Shown one piece after another: positions 7,654 to 16,719 of a DNA stretch of 64,000 nt (within the stretch, counting starts at the first letter, position 1; the number at the start of each line of letters is the position of its first letter). Source of the DNA: Photorhabdus bodei (GTDB taxonomy: Bacteria; Pseudomonadota; Gammaproteobacteria; Enterobacterales; Enterobacteriaceae). Both the position numbers and the translations under genes were made by a program. The DNA is taken from contig NZ_NSCM01000001.1 in the NCBI RefSeq assembly GCF_003287735.1, forward strand, positions 1 through 64,000, given 5' to 3'. Below the pieces are notes generated by a model. That model searched no databases and was not told where the DNA came from. It worked only from the letters and a program-made list of their open reading frames with translations.

Positions 7654-8532
7654 TCAGATTGTAATGGTGCCATTGATACAAGTTACAGCACTACCGCCGA
7701 CAAAAATCTTATCGTCAGAATGGCTGAGCCATACGCTTCCCTGACGGCCAAGTTTTTTGCCTTGTGATGAATGAACGATTTTATCGTCAATCATCGCTAC
7801 TTTGTAGTAGTGCATGAATGCGGCAACGCTGCCGTTTCCACTACCGCAAACAGGGTCTTCATTGACACCGCATGATGGGGCGAAAGATCGTACTTCAATA
7901 TCAGCCTCTGCTCCTTCACGGTAGGCACCATACAGACAAACCCCGGTGATGTTCATTTGCGTGTCATGCTCGCACAATTTGGCATAATCAGGTTCCGCTG
8001 CCAGCACGGCTTCTGCTCCCGTAGTATGAACGACAATCCAGCGAGCTCCCACGTCAATAAGTGCCGGTGTTAACGCGCGATCTAACGGGCAACCCAGAAT
8101 GCTTTCGAGGCGATCTATCTGTTCGGCACTAAGCAATGTGATGGCGGGTTCCGGCAGTTCGAAAGTGATTGATTGCTGACTACTTTCCATTTCAGTAATG
8201 TTCAATGTAATTAGCCCCACCCCACATTCCTGCACAATACGCCCTTCTCTCGCCTGAATTAAACCGGCTTCAAGCAGAGCATGTGCGGTGCCGATCGTAG
8301 GATGACCGGCAAAAGGAAGTTCACTGCCGGGAGTGAAAATCCGTACACGGTAATCTGCTAGAGGGTTTTCTGCGGGAAGAACAAAAGTGGTCTCGGAAAG
8401 ATTGGTCCAGTTAGCAATGGCCTGCATCTGTATTGGTGTGAGTCCCTTGGCATCCATGACAACGGCAACGGGATTTCCTTTAAAAGGTCGGTGAGTGAAT
8501 ACATCAACCTGCTTAAATGGTACGAGAGACAT
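7654..8532 (-). CDS. PhzF-family isomerase/epimerase-like protein
   Basis: The 292-residue protein has the two-lobed diaminopimelate-epimerase-like PhzF fold. Visible motifs are FKQVDVFTHRPFKGNPVAVV at the start, the catalytic glutamate in NLSETTFV (Glu47), RIFTPGSELPFAGHPTIGTAHAL and the second-lobe EDPVCGSGNGSVAAFMHYY. True PhzF isomerises trans-2,3-dihydro-3-hydroxyanthranilate in phenazine synthesis, but no other phenazine genes are nearby. This is more likely one of the many PhzF/YddE paralogues of unknown substrate. It is a single gene, cytoplasmic, of normal family length. Confidence 0.87.
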   Translation of the reverse strand: MSLVPFKQVDVFTHRPFKGNPVAVVMDAKGLTPIQMQAIANWTNLSETTFVLPAENPLADYRVRIFTPGSELPFAGHPTIGTAHALLEAGLIQAREGRIVQECGVGLITLNITEMESSQQSITFELPEPAITLLSAEQIDRLESILGCPLDRALTPALIDVGARWIVVHTTGAEAVLAAEPDYAKLCEHDTQMNITGVCLYGAYREGAEADIEVRSFAPSCGVNEDPVCGSGNGSVAAFMHYYKVAMIDDKIVHSSQGKKLGRQGSVWLSHSDDKIFVGGSAVTCINGTITI

Positions 8533-8958
8533 AAAATTTCCTTTTTATGATGTTGAAGGTGGTTTAGCAATATATCAGGGAAAATATATCAAGACTATCA
8601 TAACGTTACGCTTATTTTCCCAAAAGTAGCTTCTACCCTATCCTTTAATTTAAACATCCATATTATCTATACCCGTCATCTTTCAAGTTGCTTCTTTGTT
8701 GGCTGCACTCACTCACCCCGGTCACATAGTTATCTATGCTCCCGGGGATTCGCTCCCTTGCCGTCGCGATGCATCTTGAAATCCATAGAGTATATATAGT
8801 GATTTATAATAAAAAAATAATTTCGGTAGAGTATATGTGATGAAACTCAAATAAAACAATTAAATTAAACCCTTTGTGAAATAACATAATACTAATGTTA
8901 AAACAATTGTGTTTAATTGATTGTAATGAATTGATACTTTTATGGGAAATAATAAATC
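8533..8958. other. Intergenic stretch upstream of the GH30 gene
   Basis: About 425 bases between divergent genes. It holds one ERIC-type repeat (8670-8792) and then a very AT-rich segment that probably includes the GH30 promoter. No coding frame is supported. Confidence 0.5.
8670..8792 (-). repeat. ERIC-type intergenic repeat, copy 1
   Basis: This 123-bp imperfect palindrome runs in the opposite orientation to the other five copies in the window. It keeps the two halves used to define ERIC: CTCCCGGGGATTC and its partner GTGACCGGGGTGAG (here as the complement). TA dinucleotides sit at both edges, as expected from ERIC insertion at TA. It would form a long stem in RNA. Confidence 0.85.
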
Positions 8959-10272
8959 ATGATTAGACTTATCTATACAAATGATAAAGAACAATGGAAA
9001 GAAGGATTATCGACCATAAAAACAGATGAAAAAGCCAATTTAATTATTACTGATAAACGAGGTCGAAAATTAGATGGCTTTGGTGGTTGTTTCAATGAGC
9101 TTGGGATGAAAGCTTTATTAAATTTGGATAAAGAAAATAGAAAAGTAGTGCTAGATAAATTATTTTCACCGGATGGAGAGTGTAAATTAATATTAGCCAG
9201 GATGCCTATTGGCGCCAGTGATTATGCGGTTTCTTGGTATAGTTTAAACGATATTGAAGATGATTATAGTATGGCTAATTTCTCCATTAAAAGAGATAAA
9301 CGTTTACTCATTCCCTATATAAAAGAGGCTTTAGAAAGGCAACCAAATTTAAAAATATCCGCTTCACCGTGGAGCCCTCCGGTATGGCTTAAAACCCATC
9401 AAGTTTATAATTTTGGTAGATTAAAGAGTGATGCTCAAAGTCAGGATGCATATGCTTTATATTTTGTAAAATTTGTTGAAGAGTATCAGAAAGAAGGTAT
9501 TTCAATTGATCAAATTCATATTCAGAATGAGGTTGCTGCGGATCAAAAGTTCCCTTCTTGTGTATGGATCGGTGAGCAATTAAGAGATTTTATAAAAAAC
9601 CATCTCGGACCGAAATTCGAACAAAATAATGTAAAAACTGAGATTTGGCTAGGTACTATTAATGCCCCTGAGTTCTCTAAAGAAATTGGACAGGATTATG
9701 ATGATTATGCAAATTGTGTATTGCGTGACATAGACGCCTATAAATATATAAAAGGCGTTGGTTATCAATGGCAAGGAAAAAATGCTATCCAAAGAACGGT
9801 ACAAAGCTACCCAGAATTAAGATATTATCAAACTGAAAATGAATGTGGTGATGGTCATAATAGTTGGGAATATGCTCATTATGTATTTACACTTTTCAGA
9901 CATTATTTAACTAATGGTGCTAATGGTTATTTTTACTGGAATATGGTGCTACATTCAGGGGGAGAAAGTAGTTGGGGTTGGAAACAGAATAGTATGATAA
10001 GTATTCCAAAAGGAATAAATAAAGTGATATATAATCCAGAGTATTATGTCATGCGCCATTTTTCGGGTTTAATTTTACCTGATGCGCAACATGTTGAGTT
10101 AGAAGGTAATATGTCAGGAAATGCCGTTGCTTTCGAGAATAAATCGGGTTCCCTGGTGGTGAATATAAATAACTCTTATAAAGAAAAGCAAAAAATAAAT
10201 ATTAGTTATAATAATGATATTTGGTCTGTTTATTTGGAGAATAACTCAATTAATTCTATTATCTTTAATTAA
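8959..10272 (+). CDS. Glycoside hydrolase family 30 enzyme (glucosylceramidase-like)
   Basis: The 437-residue protein resembles GH30 retaining beta-glycosidases (acid-glucosylceramidase family). The barrel starts with LDGFGGCFNELGMKAL (38-53). The acid/base is in HIQNEV (Glu191) and the nucleophile in YYQTENECGD (Glu293). A SPWSPPVWLKT segment and a WNMVLHSGG strand are also typical, and a small C-terminal beta domain ends the protein. No signal peptide is seen, so it may act in the cytoplasm on imported or phosphorylated glycosides. It precedes a broken GH1 gene and a xylR/xylA pair, suggesting a former sugar-use locus. The coding is visibly AT-richer than the secretion and siderophore genes, a hint of separate origin. 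Confidence 0.85.
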   Translation: MIRLIYTNDKEQWKEGLSTIKTDEKANLIITDKRGRKLDGFGGCFNELGMKALLNLDKENRKVVLDKLFSPDGECKLILARMPIGASDYAVSWYSLNDIEDDYSMANFSIKRDKRLLIPYIKEALERQPNLKISASPWSPPVWLKTHQVYNFGRLKSDAQSQDAYALYFVKFVEEYQKEGISIDQIHIQNEVAADQKFPSCVWIGEQLRDFIKNHLGPKFEQNNVKTEIWLGTINAPEFSKEIGQDYDDYANCVLRDIDAYKYIKGVGYQWQGKNAIQRTVQSYPELRYYQTENECGDGHNSWEYAHYVFTLFRHYLTNGANGYFYWNMVLHSGGESSWGWKQNSMISIPKGINKVIYNPEYYVMRHFSGLILPDAQHVELEGNMSGNAVAFENKSGSLVVNINNSYKEKQKINISYNNDIWSVYLENNSINSIIFN

Positions 10273-10313
10273 GAAAATAGATTTTTGATGAAGATAATAA
10301 TCAGGAGTTATCT

Positions 10314-11592
<1,279 letters not shown>

Positions 11593-11601
11593 TTAAATTA
11601 A

Positions 11602-11629
11602 AAGCTATCCTATTTTTTGAGGATGGCTT
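11602..11629. terminator. Bidirectional terminator between the GH1 remnant and xylR
   Basis: AAGCTATCCT and AGGATGGCTT form a 10-bp stem with one T-G pair around an 8-base T-rich loop. It lies between convergent stop codons. On the minus strand TTTTAATTT follows the stem, so it should work best for xylR. Confidence 0.7.
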
Positions 11630-11631
11630 AT

Positions 11632-12816
11632 TTAACTATTTTTGGTAATTTTATATTTATCTCGATACTCTTTAGGTGTCATATTATAATTTCGTTTGAA
11701 CATGGAGTAAAAATAATGTAAAGAAGAGTAGCCGCAAACGGTAACAATTTCACTGATTGAAATAGAGGTGTGGATTAAAAGATTTTTTACTTTACCTAAT
11801 TTCTCATTATGAATGATAGTATGAATTGTTTGACCAAATTCACTTTTAAAACGGTTTTCAAGATTAGAACGAGACATACCAATAGCATCAATAACTTGTT
11901 CAACTCTTATCCCTTTACACGCGTTATGACGAATATAATGCATTGCTTGAATAACTGCGGGATCATTTAATGCTCGAAAATCTGTCGATTGCCTTGCAAT
12001 AACCTTTAAAGGTGGAATTAATTGGCGATGATATTTTTTAGGAATATAACCTTTAAGAAGCTGATGAAGCAATTTTGCTGCTTGGTAACCCATTTGTTGT
12101 GTACCTTGCACAACGGAAGAGAGCTCGGTACGTGAAAGGAAACGGGCTATTTCTTCATTATCTATGCCTATAACACAGATTTTATCGGGAATAGGAATAT
12201 TTAAATGTTCACATGCGGCTAAAATATGTCTAGCTCTGGCATCCGTTACTGCGATAACGCCTGTATTTGGCGGTAAAGTTTGAATCCAATTTTTTAATCT
12301 ATTTTGTGCGTAAAACCAATTTTCTGGAGTCGTCTCCATTCCTTGATACACCACACCTTGATATTTTTCTTTTTCAACTAATTGTCGGAAAGCGTATTCA
12401 CGTTCTATTGCCCACCGTTTACCACTTGTCTGAGGTAAACCATAAAATGCAAAACGTTTAATACCTTTATCTTTTAAATGATTAAATGCACTTTCTATTA
12501 AAGCGAAGTTATTTGTCGCAATATAATGAGCCGCAGGATAGTGATTTTCTTGGTGATAAGAGCCACCGACACCAATAACAGGAATGTCTAACTGACTGAA
12601 AATACGCTGGATTTCTATATCATCGAAATCAGCAATAATTCCATCACTCTGCAAAGTTTTCAAACTATTTAATTTCGTGGTGAAATCTTCTTCAATGAAG
12701 ATATCCCAATTACATTGGCATGCATGTAAATATTCACCTATCCCTTCTATCACCTGACGATCATAAGCTTTATTGGCATTGAATAATAGTGTTATATGGT
12801 ATCGTCTGTTCATCAT
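11632..12816 (-). CDS. xylR: Xylose operon regulator XylR
   Basis: A close relative of E. coli XylR. The N-terminal LacI/periplasmic-binding-like domain (about 1-275) carries YHITLLFNANKAYDRQVIEG and the conserved TDARARHIL and IGIDNEE segments. The C-terminal AraC-type DNA-binding domain (about 290-385) contains two helix-turn-helices, IRVEQVIDAIGMSRSNLENRF and SISEIVTVCGYSSLHYFYSMFKR. XylR binds D-xylose and activates xyl promoters. The ATG at 12816 gives a start matching the E. coli protein and follows AAGGAC; an in-frame upstream codon at 12840 is less likely. The gene is divergent from xylA, which it probably controls. Confidence 0.9.
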   Translation of the reverse strand: MMNRRYHITLLFNANKAYDRQVIEGIGEYLHACQCNWDIFIEEDFTTKLNSLKTLQSDGIIADFDDIEIQRIFSQLDIPVIGVGGSYHQENHYPAAHYIATNNFALIESAFNHLKDKGIKRFAFYGLPQTSGKRWAIEREYAFRQLVEKEKYQGVVYQGMETTPENWFYAQNRLKNWIQTLPPNTGVIAVTDARARHILAACEHLNIPIPDKICVIGIDNEEIARFLSRTELSSVVQGTQQMGYQAAKLLHQLLKGYIPKKYHRQLIPPLKVIARQSTDFRALNDPAVIQAMHYIRHNACKGIRVEQVIDAIGMSRSNLENRFKSEFGQTIHTIIHNEKLGKVKNLLIHTSISISEIVTVCGYSSLHYFYSMFKRNYNMTPKEYRDKYKITKNS

Positions 12817-12996
12817 TGATGTCCTTATTGATATATACAATATTAATCATAATTATTTTTCTATTTTCAGGATTGAATTAATGCCAAATTATGAGATAAA
12901 TCACACAATTAACAATAATCTTAATGAAGAAATAAAATAACATAATTGAAAATAGAGACATTGATGAATAAAATTTTATACACACACGTATGTCTA

Positions 12997-13119
12997 TACC
13001 CTATGGATTTCAAGATGGATCGCGACGGCAAGGGAGCGAATCCCCGGGAGCATAGATAACTATGTGACCGGGGTGAGTGAGCGCAGCCAACAAAGAGGCA
13101 ACTTGAAAGATGACGGGTA
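12997..13119 (+). repeat. ERIC-type intergenic repeat, copy 3
   Basis: A 123-bp unit edged by TACCC and GGGTA, in direct orientation two bases from copy 4. The core halves GAATCCCCGGGAGCATAG and CTATGTGACCGGGGTGAG match the ERIC pattern. Confidence 0.85.
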
Positions 13120-13121
13120 TA

Positions 13122-13244
13122 TACCCTATAGATTTCAAGATGCATCGCGGCGGCAAGGGAGTGAATCCCCGGGAGCATAGCAAACTATGTGACCGGGGTG
13201 AGCGAGTGCAGCCAACAAAGAGGCAACTTGAAAGATAACGGGTA
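13122..13244 (+). repeat. ERIC-type intergenic repeat, copy 4
   Basis: A 123-bp unit in tandem with copy 3, ending 18 bases before the xylA start codon. Any transcript from upstream would carry this long hairpin immediately ahead of the xylA ribosome site. Confidence 0.85.
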
Positions 13245-13262
13245 TATTAGATAGAGGTTGAT

Positions 13263-14582
13263 ATGCATCGATACTTTGAGAGAGTAAATAGAATTAGTTA
13301 CGAAGGTAGACAAAGTAATAATCCATTAGCTTTCCGTCACTACAATCCCGAAGAGATTATTCTAGGCAAAAAGATGAAAGATCATCTGCGTTTTGCCGTC
13401 TGCTATTGGCACAATTTTTGTTGGAATGGTACTGATATGTTTGGTGCTGGGGCATTTGAGCGTTTTTGGCAAAAAGGCAATGATGCTTTAGAACTGGCTA
13501 AGCTTAAAGCTGATGTTGCTTTTGAGTTTTTCTACAAATTAAATATTCCTTTTTATTGTTTCCATGATATTGATGTTGCTCCCGAGGGTTGTTCCTTAAA
13601 AGAATATAGTTATAATTTGGGTGTCATGTCCGATGTTCTTGCAGATAAACAAGCAGAAACTGGCATTAAATTGTTATGGGGAACGGCAAACTGTTTTACA
13701 CATCCTCGTTATGCTGCCGGTGCGTCAACTAATCCAGATCTCAATATTTTCGCTTATGCATCAGCACAAGTCTGTCAAGTTATGCAAATGACTAAAAAAC
13801 TGGGTGGTGAAAATTATGTACTGTGGGGCGGACGTGAAGGTTATGAAAGTTTGCTCAATACAGATTTACGTCAAGAAAGAGAACAGATCGGCCGTTTTAT
13901 GCAAATGGTTGTGGATTACAAATACAAAATTGGTTTTCAGGGAACATTATTAATTGAACCTAAACCTCAAGAGCCGACTAAACACCAATATGATTATGAT
14001 GTGGCTACCGTTTATGGTTTTCTAAAACAGTTTGGCTTAGAAAATGAAATTAAGGTGAATATTGAAGCTAACCACGCCACATTAGCTGGACACTCCTTTC
14101 AGCATGAAGTCGCCACAGCGATTGCATTGGGAATATTTGGTTCTATTGATGCCAATCGCGGGGATGCTCAACTTGGCTGGGATACCGATCAATTTCCGAA
14201 TAGTGTCGAGGAGAATTCTCTGGTAATGTATGAAATCTTAAAAGCCGGTGGTTTTACTACTGGTGGTTTAAATTTCGATGCAAAAGTTCGCCGTCAAAGT
14301 ATTGATATTGATGATCTGTTTTATGGGCATATCGGTGCCATCGATACTATGGCTTTATCATTAAAGAGTGCGGTGAAAATATTAGTAGACGGTAAATTAG
14401 ATGAGTATGTCGCTCAACGTTATTCTGGTTGGAATAGTGAACTAGGTAGAAATATTCTTGAAGGAAAAATGACACTTGATGAAGTGGCTCATTATGCAGA
14501 AACATTGGTTCAGGAACCTAAACATCGAAGTGGGCAACAAGAATTACTCGAAAATCTTATTAATCGCTATATTTATGATTAA
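13263..14582 (+). CDS. xylA: Xylose isomerase
   Basis: The 439-residue protein lines up end to end with E. coli XylA (440 residues). It converts D-xylose to D-xylulose, or glucose to fructose, in a metal-dependent TIM barrel. The catalytic pair is in YCFHDIDV (His101, Asp104), and the first metal ligand is Glu232 in [28 protein letters not shown] and [16 protein letters not shown] carry further metal ligands. It looks intact. A weak AGAGG lies 10 bases before the ATG. No xylulokinase (xylB) or xylose transporter follows: the next gene encodes an unrelated unknown protein. Confidence 0.95.
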   Translation: MHRYFERVNRISYEGRQSNNPLAFRHYNPEEIILGKKMKDHLRFAVCYWHNFCWNGTDMFGAGAFERFWQKGNDALELAKLKADVAFEFFYKLNIPFYCFHDIDVAPEGCSLKEYSYNLGVMSDVLADKQAETGIKLLWGTANCFTHPRYAAGASTNPDLNIFAYASAQVCQVMQMTKKLGGENYVLWGGREGYESLLNTDLRQEREQIGRFMQMVVDYKYKIGFQGTLLIEPKPQEPTKHQYDYDVATVYGFLKQFGLENEIKVNIEANHATLAGHSFQHEVATAIALGIFGSIDANRGDAQLGWDTDQFPNSVEENSLVMYEILKAGGFTTGGLNFDAKVRRQSIDIDDLFYGHIGAIDTMALSLKSAVKILVDGKLDEYVAQRYSGWNSELGRNILEGKMTLDEVAHYAETLVQEPKHRSGQQELLENLINRYIYD

Positions 14583-14737
14583 ATTAATTATTGGTTAACT
14601 CTCTAGACCACTTTTTGTAAATCTTTACATTTTTTGATTTGTCAGAAAATTAATATTTTATCTCTGTGCAAATAACAATCTGTTTTATTGTTGATGTGTG
14701 AATACATATTTCTCAACAATTAAATAGGTATTATAAG

Positions 14738-15307
14738 ATGGCTGAAATAAAATTAAAGAATGGTAAAATTATTGCTCTTGATGAAGCAGAGAAAGTAAAT
14801 TCTCGTGAGGCGAAGGGCGGATATTTGTATATGTTTAATAATATAGTTTATAAACCAATGAATCTAGGCAGTTCTGTTGAACATTGTTTTAGAAATGCTG
14901 ATATTAATTATGGATTGCCAAACGTATACTTAGATGTTTTTAATGCTATATTTTCATTTCAAGCTGCCAATGGTATGACTCGTAGCGAGGAAGCTACTTT
15001 TATTAAGATGAAACGAATTGATACGAGTAATAGTAATAATCATTTCTTTCAAATTTCTCATGGTGGGGAGGCGAATCTTAGGAACTTTATTAATATAGAG
15101 AGTGATAAAGAAAGGTTAAAAAGAATTTTACGAGCTTTATGTGCAGCCCGGGAATCAAAATTAAGAGACCCTCAAGGTTTTTATTTGTCAAGAGGCTCAG
15201 ATCCGATATTGTTCTGTGATATTCATTGTGGTTCAACACCTCCCCCAGAAATTGAAGGATTGATTGAACATACCAAACGTAGGATGGAAGATCTTTTTGG
15301 TAATTAG
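14738..15307 (+). CDS. Hypothetical protein, 189 residues, family not recognised
   Basis: The protein has no signal peptide and no transmembrane helix, so it is probably cytoplasmic or exported by a non-Sec route. It starts MAEIKLKNGKIIALDEAEK and is hydrophilic, with a mixed helix/strand look. There is a central VYLDVFNAIFSFQAANG hydrophobic stretch, a Cys/His-containing ILFCDIHCGSTPPPEIE segment near 160-176 and a basic C-terminal helix (IEHTKRRMEDLFGN). The gene is AT-rich and single, lying between xylA and a VOC gene with about 155 and 170 bases of spacer. I do not recognise it and assign no function. Confidence 0.6.
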   Translation: MAEIKLKNGKIIALDEAEKVNSREAKGGYLYMFNNIVYKPMNLGSSVEHCFRNADINYGLPNVYLDVFNAIFSFQAANGMTRSEEATFIKMKRIDTSNSNNHFFQISHGGEANLRNFINIESDKERLKRILRALCAARESKLRDPQGFYLSRGSDPILFCDIHCGSTPPPEIEGLIEHTKRRMEDLFGN

Positions 15308-15350
15308 GCTCACCTTCATCGTCCAGAATTTTCACATCACTTTACATATG

Positions 15351-15364
15351 TATGTATATACATA
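15351..15364. other. AT-rich perfect palindrome upstream of the VOC gene
   Basis: TATGTATATACATA is an exact 14-bp palindrome in the spacer before the VOC gene. It could be a regulator site or simply a composition effect. Confidence 0.25.
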
Positions 15365-15477
15365 TAATTAACATCATCTTATAATGATAAGCGTAATACA
15401 GTAACAAATGTTACTTGTTGAGTTATATAACGATTTGTTTTTACTCTCTTATTGAATTTAACTTAGATGAGAATAAC

Positions 15478-15852
15478 ATGATGACAGTATCCTACAAGCC
15501 CAACCTTCAACTTGTTTACGTATCTGATATTGAACGCTCGACAGCTTTTTACAAGACACTTTTTAATTCTGAACCGGTGTTTTCGAGTCCTCGTTATGTG
15601 GCATTTGCCGCCGATGGTGAAGCACTATTCGCTATTTGGTCAGGCGGAACAACGCCAGATGCCTCTACTCCACGGTTTTCTGAGATCGGTATTATGTTGC
15701 CATCTGGCGAAGATGTAGATCGTTTATTTGAGGAATGGCGAAAGAAACCCGATATTAAGATTGTGAAGGAACCTCACACTGAGGTCTTTGGTCGTACTTT
15801 CCTGGTTGAAGATCCCGATGGTCATATTATTCGAGTATGTCCTTTGGATTAG
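15478..15852 (+). CDS. VOC-superfamily (glyoxalase/bleomycin-resistance fold) protein
   Basis: This short protein (124 residues) has the paired beta-alpha-beta-beta-beta units of the VOC fold. A first half LQLVYVSDIERSTAFYKTLFNSEPV...RYVAFAADGEALFAIW is followed by SEIGIMLPSGEDVDRLFEEW and the terminal FLVEDPDGHIIRVCPLD. The family includes glyoxalases, dioxygenases and antibiotic-binding proteins, and nothing here fixes the substrate. I chose the ATG at 15478 (ATGATG); an open stretch 63 bases upstream lacks family similarity. It is monocistronic and convergent with yoeB. Confidence 0.8.
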   Translation: MMTVSYKPNLQLVYVSDIERSTAFYKTLFNSEPVFSSPRYVAFAADGEALFAIWSGGTTPDASTPRFSEIGIMLPSGEDVDRLFEEWRKKPDIKIVKEPHTEVFGRTFLVEDPDGHIIRVCPLD

Positions 15853-15887
15853 GGAGGTCGCTATCATGATTTCTTAAAATAACGACT

Positions 15888-15913
15888 AGAGGACTTCGTT
15901 TGTGAAGTCCTCT
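15888..15913. terminator. Hairpin between the VOC gene and yoeB
   Basis: AGAGGACTTC and GAAGTCCTCT pair perfectly (10 bp) around GTTTGT, between two convergent stop codons. T-tracts are poor on both sides, so terminator function is likely but not certain. Confidence 0.55.
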
Positions 15914-15926
15914 GAAAGGTAGTCAC

Positions 15927-16181
15927 TTAATAGTGGTAGCGGCACTGTACAATAATGATTGCATCATCTGTTACCTTGTAAACTAAACGATGCTCTCGAT
16001 TAATACGTCTAGACCAATAACCCGACCAATTATGTTTTAAAGGTTCTGGATCCCCTAACCCATTGAAGGGTTGCCTTTTAATGTCTTTGATGAGTGTATT
16101 AACACGCTTTAGGGCTTTTTTATCGGTTTGTTGCCAATAAAGATAGTCCTCCCATGCCATTTCTGCCCAAGATAAAATCAT
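15927..16181 (-). CDS. yoeB: YoeB ribosome-dependent mRNA interferase
   Basis: An 84-residue toxin of exactly the E. coli YoeB length. The residues known to matter in YoeB are in place: Glu46 (GDPEPLKHNWSGYWSRRI), Arg65 (INREHRLVY) and His83 in the C-terminal CRYHY. It cleaves mRNA at the start codon in the ribosome. Its ATG overlaps the yefM stop by four bases, so the pair is translationally coupled. It appears functional. Confidence 0.93.
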   Translation of the reverse strand: MILSWAEMAWEDYLYWQQTDKKALKRVNTLIKDIKRQPFNGLGDPEPLKHNWSGYWSRRINREHRLVYKVTDDAIIIVQCRYHY

Positions 16182-16432
16182 TCTTCCAATAGCCCTTTTT
16201 CAATCATTCTTCCTGCTTCCACTTCGGCAATTGCCTGACTTAAACGTGCGGCATTTTTCGGGCTAGCCATTAAATAGGCTGTTTCTTCGTAGGCTTGAAA
16301 ATCTTCCAAACTTAGGACGACTGCTGGTTTTCCATTCTGACGAGTAATTAAAATTGGCTTGTGATCGTCGTTCACTTTATCTAAAGTGCTGGCCAAGTGA
16401 GTCCTAAATGCTGAATAGCTTATTGTGTCCAT
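16178..16432 (-). CDS. yefM: YefM antitoxin
   Basis: An 84-residue Phd/YefM-fold antitoxin starting MDTISYSAFRTHLASTLDKV, with the family core PILITRQNGKPAVVLSLEDFQAYEETAYLMASPKNAARL and an acidic C-terminus. The ATG at 16430-16432 is chosen because GAGGAGG lies just upstream and it matches the YefM start. An upstream in-frame codon would add 20 unlike residues. It neutralises YoeB and represses its own operon through the TGTAC-type dyad upstream. Confidence 0.92.
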   Translation of the reverse strand: MDTISYSAFRTHLASTLDKVNDDHKPILITRQNGKPAVVLSLEDFQAYEETAYLMASPKNAARLSQAIAEVEAGRMIEKGLLEE

Positions 16433-16452
16433 CGTTAATCCTCCTCGCTTCA

Positions 16453-16492
16453 TTGTACCTATTATTGTACCTGTACAAATATAAGTACGCAA
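16453..16492 (-). promoter_or_regulatory. yefM-yoeB promoter and TGTAC-type operator
   Basis: On the minus strand TTGCGT (16487-16492) and TACAAT (16464-16469) form -35 and -10 boxes with a 17-base spacer. TTGTAC-CT-GTACAA (16465-16478) is a perfect dyad over the -10 box, and an extra TTGTAC lies at 16453-16458. E. coli YefM is known to bind repeats with TGTACA cores, so this is a well-supported operator guess. Confidence 0.7.
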
Positions 16493-16545
16493 GTGTTACG
16501 AAATCAATTCGATGCGATGCCTTTTTCAATTTCTGCGATGATATA

Positions 16546-16668
16546 TACCTTATGGATTTCAAGATGCATCGCGGCGGCAAGGGAGCGAATCCCCGGGAGC
16601 ATAGATAACGATGTGACCGGGGTGAGTGAGTGCAGACAACAAAGAGGCAACTTGAAGGATGACAGGTA
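16546..16668 (+). repeat. ERIC-type intergenic repeat, copy 5
   Basis: A 123-bp unit between the yefM promoter and the 3' end of the hybrid kinase gene. It has the same orientation as copy 6 on the far side of the secretion block. Confidence 0.85.
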
Positions 16669-16719
16669 TAAATTGCACTCACCTTTTCAAGGTTTCTTTT
16701 GGATAGTTTCACCTAGTCT

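Larger units (their letters stand above)
12817..13262. other. Divergent xylR-xylA control region with two tandem ERIC copies
   Basis: About 445 bases separate the two starts. Some 180 AT-rich bases next to xylR are followed by two direct ERIC repeats (12997-13119 and 13122-13244), and only 18 bases remain before the xylA ATG. XylR and CRP sites are expected here, but I could not identify them with confidence. No coding frame is supported. Confidence 0.5.

Noticed and set aside
7654..8532. Phenazine biosynthesis locus suggested by the PhzF-like protein
   Set aside because: No phzABCDEG genes are nearby, and stand-alone PhzF-fold proteins are common with other roles.
8670..8792. Possible CRISPR-like or small-RNA array suggested by repeated sequence in the window
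   Set aside because: The repeats are scattered single or tandem 123-bp ERIC units, without uniform short spacers or cas genes.
12921..13178. Open frames reading through the ERIC copies
   Set aside because: The same pseudo-peptide appears at every ERIC copy in the window; it reflects the repeat sequence, not a gene.
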